Assembly (NCBI GenBank): GCA_004558955.1
Contig: SFZC01000057.1
Location: forward strand, 1-11,555
Direction: 5' to 3'
Origin: a bacterium
GTDB lineage: Bacteria > Cyanobacteriota > Vampirovibrionia > Gastranaerophilales > Gastranaerophilaceae
Length of the DNA stretch: 11,555 bases
How positions within the stretch are numbered: the stretch's first letter is position 1; the number at the start of each line of letters is the position of its first letter. A program made the translations under genes and the position numbers. Below are positions 7,222 through 11,555 of the stretch, one piece after another. The notes under the pieces are model-generated. The model was not told where the DNA came from and ran no database searches. It saw nothing but the letters and a program-made list of their open reading frames with translations.

Positions 7222-8316
7222 ATGAATAATGTGCATTTTAACGAAATAAATATATTAAAAGCATTGGCAATAATGCTTGTTGTGTCCGGACATTTAGAGT
7301 TTTCCTTACTTGGAATGTTTACGCCTTATTCCTTCCAATTAGCCTTATTTTTCTTCATTTCGGGCTATTTGTTCAAGGACAAATATTTAACAAATATCGC
7401 CGAATTTATGGATAAAAGGATAAAAAGCTTACTTGTGCCGTACTTTTGGTATAATTTATTTTACCTTTGCGTAACACTTCTTATCGCAAAATTAACAGGC
7501 AAGCTTTGGGGCATGCCGATAACCTTCAAAAACTTCTTCATAACCCCGTTTTTGAATGGTCATCAGTTCGATTTGTCTTGCCCGTTGTGGTTCGTAACCC
7601 AATTATTTATGACAATGACAGTATTTTTGTTTTTGATGCGAACCCTCAAAAAATGCAAAGACAACAAAATTTTCCACCTCGTATTTTTTACAATAATCGG
7701 CTGTTTGGCAATTCCGCTTAGCAAACTTATTGCAGTAACTCCGTTTACGCTCGTTGTAATTCGCACGATGATGTCGTTATTTTTTGTTTATTTGGGATAT
7801 TTTTATGCACATTATATAAAAGATAATTATAATATTTTCACCCCGAAATGGGCAGGAGCAATGATTTCACTACAAGCGATTTTGTGGCTGTTTAACAGAG
7901 ATTTTGACCCTGTTCACGGTATCGGATTGAGTTACGTTTTGGTTTGGGCAAGATTTGACCAACAATTAATTGTTCCGATATTTACAAGTATCACAGGGAT
8001 TTGGGCATCATTGTTTGTCGTAAAACTTCTTTATCCGTACCTGAAGGACATCAAATTCTTACAAGATATGGGCAACGTAACATACCACATTATGGCAAAT
8101 CATTTACTTGTAATGTACATAATCACCGCAATTTTATTAAAAATCAACGGTATCCATATGTCGGAACGTCTTAACCATAATATTTACTGGATTTACGACC
8201 CTGTACAAACAACATATCTGTATTTTGTTTTGACAATGGTAATCACAACTTATATCGGAATTTTGCAAAAGAAAGCTAAACAAAAACTTCTTGACCCGAT
8301 TTTTGCGAAAAAATAA
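7222..8316 (+). CDS. AT3-family membrane acyltransferase (OafA/YrhL-like)
   Basis: A 364-residue polytopic membrane protein of the acyltransferase-3 type, which typically moves acetyl or other acyl groups onto sugars of surface polysaccharides, peptidoglycan or antibiotics. The first membrane helix, NILKALAIMLVVSGH, carries the family's key histidine (H24). FFFISGYLF and the following basic segment DKRIKSLLVPYFWYN are characteristic. About ten hydrophobic segments follow, including FMTMTVFLFLM, VFFTIIGCLAIPL, LLVMYIITAILL and YFVLTMVITTYIGIL. The length matches a stand-alone AT3 domain, with no fused SGNH domain. The ATG is placed by the domain start and by a -10 only 6 bases upstream. It is separated from the TrmB-like gene by 51 bases. 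The acceptor cannot be told from sequence; a surface glycan is the inference. Confidence 0.85.
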   Translation: MNNVHFNEINILKALAIMLVVSGHLEFSLLGMFTPYSFQLALFFFISGYLFKDKYLTNIAEFMDKRIKSLLVPYFWYNLFYLCVTLLIAKLTGKLWGMPITFKNFFITPFLNGHQFDLSCPLWFVTQLFMTMTVFLFLMRTLKKCKDNKIFHLVFFTIIGCLAIPLSKLIAVTPFTLVVIRTMMSLFFVYLGYFYAHYIKDNYNIFTPKWAGAMISLQAILWLFNRDFDPVHGIGLSYVLVWARFDQQLIVPIFTSITGIWASLFVVKLLYPYLKDIKFLQDMGNVTYHIMANHLLVMYIITAILLKINGIHMSERLNHNIYWIYDPVQTTYLYFVLTMVITTYIGILQKKAKQKLLDPIFAKK

Positions 8317-8331
8317 CCTTTCTCCGTTGTA

Positions 8332-8360
8332 TTGCAAGCAAATAAAAAATCTGCTACAAT
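8332..8360 (+). promoter_or_regulatory. Promoter of the TrmB-like gene, predicted leaderless
   Basis: TTGCAA (8332-8337), a 17-base spacer and TACAAT (8355-8360), with TGC directly before the -10. The ATG at 8368 is 7 bases further on, so transcription should start at the start codon. No Shine-Dalgarno is present. The promoter's existence argues against a TTG start at 8332. Confidence 0.7.
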
Positions 8361-8367
8361 CCTTTGT

Positions 8368-9168
8368 ATGGAGAAAACTATCGAAAAATTGAAGGAACTC
8401 GGGCTTAATTCGTACGAAGCAAAAGTTTATCTTGCACTTTTGAAAAAATATCCCGCAACAGGTTACGAAGTTGCTCAAATTGCGGATATTCCGCAGGCAA
8501 GAGCCTACGATGCGTTGAAATCTTTAATGACAGAACACATAGTAATTTCAAACAAAGAAAAACCGCAAAAATATACCCCTGTTCCGCCAAAAGATTTGAT
8601 AAGATTTTATAAACGCAAAATCAATTCAACCGTGGATTACCTTGAAAAGAAATTGCCGTCAGTTCAAGAGGATTATTCTGAACCTATCCATACAATAGAT
8701 GATTACGAAAATATTATTGATAAATTGAAAGAAGTCATCAAAACCGCAAACGATTCAATATATTGTGAGTTGTGGTCAACTGATTATAAGCAGTTGGAAA
8801 ACGAAATTATGGACGCTTACGATAGAGGAGTCAGTATAAAAATTGTCGGTTATGATAATTTGGAATCGGTTTTCGGACTTGTTTATTCCCATCAAGGAGC
8901 GAAGGAGTTGGAATATTACTTGGGCAGCCGAATGGTATTTTTGCTTGCCGATAATACCGAATCCATTTGGGGTAGAATTGAAAAACAGGTTGTTTGGACA
9001 AAACATAGAGATATTGCCTTTTTAATGAAAGAATTTATGGTACATGATATGTATTTGCTTGACGTATATCAACGCTTCCCTGAACAGTTAAAATACTTCT
9101 ACGGTGCAGGATTTAAGAAATTAAAAGAGAAAATTTTAGACAAAAAATCAACATATAATATTCATTAA
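8368..9168 (+). CDS. TrmB-like transcriptional regulator
   Basis: A 266-residue protein resembling TrmB regulators, winged-helix DNA-binding proteins best known from archaea as sugar-responsive repressors or activators and also found in bacteria. The N-terminal HTH reads LKELGLNSYEAKVYLALLKK, then GYEVAQIADIPQARAYDALKSL, with the wing around NKEKPQKYTPVPP (residues about 8-75). A helical linker (KDLIRFYKRKINSTVDYLEKKL) follows, then a phospholipase-D-like fold typical of the TrmB middle domain (TIDDYENIIDKLKEVIKTA...IYCELWSTD...DRGVSIKIVGYD...SRMVFLLADNTESIWGR), without HKD catalytic motifs. The additional C-terminal sugar-binding domain of long archaeal TrmB proteins is absent. I chose ATG 8368, where homology begins and where the promoter predicts a leaderless start. 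The neighbouring acyltransferase is a possible target, but no operator was identified. Confidence 0.8.
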   Translation: MEKTIEKLKELGLNSYEAKVYLALLKKYPATGYEVAQIADIPQARAYDALKSLMTEHIVISNKEKPQKYTPVPPKDLIRFYKRKINSTVDYLEKKLPSVQEDYSEPIHTIDDYENIIDKLKEVIKTANDSIYCELWSTDYKQLENEIMDAYDRGVSIKIVGYDNLESVFGLVYSHQGAKELEYYLGSRMVFLLADNTESIWGRIEKQVVWTKHRDIAFLMKEFMVHDMYLLDVYQRFPEQLKYFYGAGFKKLKEKILDKKSTYNIH

Positions 9169-9312
9169 TTATGACCCTTTGAGCTGAAAAATATATGGCT
9201 ACGGAAAAACCGTCTATAATTGCCTCAAAGTTTATAAACGTAGGGTGGGAAAAGCGTTAGCGGTTCCCACCTTACATCCATAGATTTTGCTCTTCAATTA
9301 TTTCGAGGTTGA
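9169..9312. other. Convergent intergenic region with hairpin element and repeats
   Basis: This 144-base gap lies between the convergent TrmB-like gene and the autotransporter. It holds a small hairpin ACGG-AAAAA-CCGT (9201-9213), one copy of an 18-bp repeat (9214-9231), a perfect 10-base palindrome GTTTATAAAC (9230-9239) and the large hairpin at 9240-9275. No reading frame or tRNA is seen in it. Confidence 0.7.
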
Positions 9313-9330
9313 CTATAATTGTTTCAAAGT
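9214..9330. repeat. 18-bp imperfect direct repeat flanking the hairpin
   Basis: CTATAATTGCCTCAAAGT (9214-9231) and CTATAATTGTTTCAAAGT (9313-9330) differ at 2 of 18 bases and are 99 bases apart. The second copy is the last six codons (TLKQL-stop) of the autotransporter on the minus strand. The first copy would read TLRQL-stop on the minus strand. Confidence 0.7.
9240..9275. repeat. Strong hairpin, probable dispersed palindromic repeat
   Basis: The arms GTAGGGTGGGAA (9240-9251) and TTCCCACCTTAC (9264-9275) form a 12-bp stem with one G-U pair around the 12-base loop AAGCGTTAGCGG. It resembles the GTAGGGTGGG...CCCACC small palindromic repeats I recall from cyanobacterial and other genomes. It could also limit read-through between the convergent genes, but neither side carries a T-tract, so it is not a standard intrinsic terminator. 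Confidence 0.6.
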
Positions 9331-9765
9331 ACCGATTGAAGTTGTTCTAGTTGTATTTTGGTATTGTTTAGCGATTCTTTCACGTTGTGTTTGAGAAAGT
9401 TGTTTAATAATTTTACGTTCAGGTTGCGTTTGTGTAGTTGTAGATTTTGCACCAACGCTATTAACAGATGTGCCAACACCTGAAGAACTAATAGTCTTAT
9501 TATTTACCCTTTGAACTTTTTCAAGTGGTTTGCCTTCTTTACCGATAGCCCAACGGAATCCTGCGGTTAGAGAAATACCGTTACGTCCGCCGTTTTGAAT
9601 CATAGCCTGACCAAAAGCCATATATCTGTCTTTGAAGCGTTTTTGAACACCAACACCGTATTGAATATATGGTTTAATACTCATTTCCGGCAATCTTACA
9701 TCGTCTGCTGAAACTTTAGATTTGTCCAACAAATTCCAAACCATATTAACCCCGATATATGGTTG
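9313..9765 (-). pseudogene. Severed C-terminus of the autotransporter barrel plus tail
   Basis: This is the same reading frame as the upstream adhesin, continuing directly after its in-frame TAG (9766-9768). It begins QPYIGVNMVWNLLDK and contains final barrel strands (SIKPYIQYGVGVQKRF, YMAFGQAMIQNGGRNG, ISLTAGFRWAIG). The last strand ends with aromatic FRW as outer-membrane barrels do. A hydrophilic tail of about 65 residues follows, rich in T, S, Q and K and ending TTSIGTLKQL. An internal ATG at 9744 could start a 143-residue peptide, but a barrel fragment without a signal peptide has no evident function. With the stop read as Trp the protein would run straight through, so this is best seen as the broken 3' part of one gene. 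The stop is TAG. Confidence 0.8.
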
Positions 9766-11524
9766 CTAACCGTTTTTGGTATTTGCAATAAATTTTACAC
9801 CAGGGGCAATTTGAATTGCGTGTAACGGGTCGTTTTTAATTCTAACTCCGGCAGCATTAGTATAGTCGAAGGTGTTAACGAAAGTGTAACTCAATAATAT
9901 ACTAGGTTGAATAATTAACTTTCCTTCTTTAAATTCAATGTTGTAACCGGTTTTGTTACCAACACCGGCCATTAGCATAGTGTAATTGTCAGTACCATAC
10001 ATTGTTCTATTGTTACCAACGATAGCTCCGGTAGAAACAGTTGTAGCGTTGAATAAATTACCTTTGTATAGAGTTAATGTTCCACCGACCAAACCGCCGT
10101 TTTGAATTGAATCCACTCCTGAGAATCTTTGACTTGCACCGTTGTAACCGACATAACCGGTCCATGTTCTATCCCAGCCATGTCTGATAGATTTTATTGG
10201 AGTGTCAAAACCAACTAAAGTTCCGTAAGTAATGTTAGAAACTTTAGGTCCGTTTTTAAGTGGAATATTTTCAAAACTTGCATAAGGTTTAACCCATGCA
10301 CTGGATGTTTCATTTTGAGCATTGAATAGTGGTGAGAAAGTTCCAACATCTGTTGCATCTCCAGTTGGAGATAGAGCGTATCTGTTCGCATTCTTTATAG
10401 AAATACGTTCAAGATATGGAATAGACATGAAGTTATCTGAGTTTTGGAATGCGTAGTTGAATGTTTGGTTCATAGTTGCATTCGCACCTGCTTGAGAAGC
10501 AACAGAACTACTCAATACAGCCGGGTTAAATGCATCAGATGGGTTTCCGGTAGGAGTAACAGTTATACCACCGCCACCACCAGGGGTAACTGTTGTACCG
10601 CCACCAGGGGTAGGGGTGAGGATTTTATCTCCTTTGGCAAATACGAAATAACCGGCGTCATCTCTGTTGTCATAAATTGCGTTGTATTTATATATTGGAG
10701 TGTAGAATGTTGTTTGAGCAGAGCTTGGAAGGTTGTATTCACCGTTAGCCGACATACCGTTAACAACATTATCTTTCAAGCCATCTTCTGCAAAATAGAT
10801 TTCTGTAATTTCATCTACTGCATCAGATAACAAGTTCATACCGACAACGTTCAAGTTGCCATTATGAGTGCCGTAATTTGTTGCCGAGATTCTATCCATT
10901 TCAGCGTTTGCCAGGTCAACATCTGCTACAAAGTTTGTGTCTGAATTAACAGTCAATGTGTTGAAATTATATACATGAGTTTGGTTATTTACAGCATTGA
11001 TTGTTGTGTTGTCAAATGTTACATTTGCGTTGCGAATGTCGTTCAACATATAGAAAGTTGTGTTGTTTATGTCATCACCTTGGATATTTACGCTATATGT
11101 ATCAGTAATATTACCATCGCTATCTTTTGTAACCGTACCATCTATATTATCTGCCATGTAGAACTTACCATTGTTTTTCATAGTGAAATTCAATGTAGCA
11201 TTATTGTCTATATAAATAGCGTTGTCATCTTTAACACCTTGAGATTCGGTATAGTTATCTTTAAATGTGTTTGTTCTGTTGTCTGCAACAAGGCTTAAAT
11301 CTCGACTACTCCAGATAGCACCGCCTTTGGCTTCTCCTGTTTCTGATTTAGCGTAGTTGCCGATGAAATCACCTGTGATATCGCCGATTGTACCACCGTT
11401 ATAAATCGCTCCGCCGAAAGAAGAAGAATCAGAATATCCTTCATCATCAGAAGAAGAAGAAGAAGAAAAAGCGTAGTTTCCGATGAAATCACCTGTAATA
11501 TCGCCGATTGTTCCTCCGTTATAA
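9766..11524 (-). CDS. Autotransporter-type adhesin, 5'-partial and truncated by TAG
   Basis: About 585 residues are visible of a surface protein whose N-terminus, including any signal peptide, lies beyond the contig end. In order: a repeated passenger with two AIYNGGTIGDITGDFIGNYA units separated by a Ser/Asp-rich insert; a beta-helix-like region rich in N, T and D with regular hydrophobic strands (about 11330-10650); a Gly/Pro/Thr linker (TPTPGGGTTVTPGGGGG); and a barrel domain from about SSAWVKPYASFENI onward with alternating strands (TWTGYVGYNGASQRF, NYTMLMAGVGNKTGYNIEF, LIIQPSILLSYTFVNTF). The family is secreted by the type V route and displayed on the outer membrane. The frame is open from the contig end, so the TTG at 11193 is internal and not the start. 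Translation ends at a TAG in IANTKNG-stop-QPYIGV, inside the barrel, so this allele probably fails to assemble unless the stop is suppressed or is a sequence error. Confidence 0.85.
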
Positions 11525-11528
11525 ATCG
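11351..11528 (-). repeat. 58-bp direct repeat encoding adhesin passenger units
   Basis: Copies at 11351-11408 and 11471-11528 match at all but 4 of 58 bases, with a 120-base (40-codon) period. On the minus strand each encodes AIYNGGTIGDITGDFIGNYA. The spacer between them encodes a Ser/Asp/Gly-rich insert with a run of six serines. The gene probably carries more copies beyond the contig end, and such repetition would explain why assembly stopped here. Confidence 0.9.
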
Positions 11529-11555
11529 GAAACTACGCTTTTTCTTCTTCTTCTT
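11454..11555. repeat. 31-bp perfect inverted repeat at the right end (fold-back)
   Basis: Bases 11525-11555 are the exact reverse complement of 11454-11484 around a 40-base loop, and the pairing runs to the last base of the window. Within 11525-11555 the adhesin frame hits a TAG, whereas the matching repeat copy at 11401-11420 continues openly. The final 27-31 bases are therefore a likely fold-back artefact, joined at the short shared sequence ATCG. Confidence 0.85.

Noticed and set aside
8332..8367. TTG start for the TrmB-like protein
   Set aside because: The TTG forms the -35 box of a well-spaced promoter whose start coincides with ATG 8368, and the HTH homology begins after that ATG.
9215..9220. 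TATAAT as a promoter in the convergent gap
   Set aside because: There is no TG extension, no -35 at a suitable distance and no reading frame downstream on the plus strand. The motif belongs to the 18-bp repeat.
9240..9275. Intrinsic terminator for the TrmB-like gene or the adhesin
   Set aside because: The stem is strong, but no run of T follows it on either strand. It may still affect read-through.
9766..9768. TAG reassigned to an amino acid (recoded genetic code)
   Set aside because: TAG is used as a plausible normal stop at 1561-1563, at the end of uvrC (2275-2277) and at the end of the adhesin frame itself (9313-9315), so general recoding is unlikely.
10444..10830. Open frames opposite the adhesin, tgt and nucleotidase genes
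   Set aside because: They have no ribosome-binding sites, no recognisable domains and odd composition, and they lie entirely antisense to well-supported genes.
11351..11528. CRISPR-like direct repeats
   Set aside because: There are only two copies, they are in frame within a coding region, and they encode a recognisable adhesin unit.
1..11555. Linear replicon with covalently closed hairpin telomeres
   Set aside because: Both ends are palindromic, but the arms are mirrors of internal coding sequence, differ from each other and have 40-53 base loops. The genes are ordinary chromosomal ones with no telomere resolvase.

Overview
The window is AT-rich, densely packed bacterial DNA of about 11.5 kb. 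It is probably a complete short metagenomic contig, because both ends finish in perfect fold-back inverted repeats. An autotransporter-type outer-membrane barrel protein points to a diderm host. The low GC, the adhesin repeats (AIYNGGTIGDITGDFIGNYA type) and a cyanobacterial-looking hairpin repeat would suit a gut Vampirovibrionia/Melainabacteria (Gastranaerophilales) organism. That assignment is my inference from memory of such genomes and was not tested.

Layout from left to right. First comes the C-terminal half of a DUF711/UPF0210 (PFL family) protein, on the + strand and cut by the contig end. Next, behind a strong promoter, is a tandem pair of paralogous unknown genes that share a conserved domain of about 105 residues, an acidic linker and a short C-terminal motif. 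The second of these converges on uvrC (- strand) with a 4-bp overlap of stop codons. uvrC is divergent from a two-domain metallophosphoesterase/5'-nucleotidase-like gene. Then follow ndk and tgt (a probable operon), an AT3-type membrane acyltransferase, and a TrmB-like regulator, all on the + strand. After a 144-bp gap holding a strong hairpin, a large autotransporter adhesin lies on the - strand. It is open to the contig end but interrupted by an in-frame TAG inside its beta-barrel.

The genes form no single pathway. They mix housekeeping functions (excision repair, nucleotide balance, tRNA queuosine modification) with surface functions (O-acyl transfer, adhesin) and unknowns. The clearest regulatory theme is a repeated extended -10 element (TGYTAYAAT-like) before six transcription units. 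In three of these (uvrC, acyltransferase, TrmB-like) the -10 ends only 6-7 nt before the ATG, so the mRNAs are predicted to be leaderless. The observations most worth following are the unknown paralogue pair, the UvrC without its C-terminal helix-hairpin-helix domain, the nucleotidase-like protein lacking its catalytic histidine, and the nonsense-interrupted adhesin. I found no convincing CRISPR array, tRNA, rRNA, transposase or phage gene, and no compact new defence-type system.
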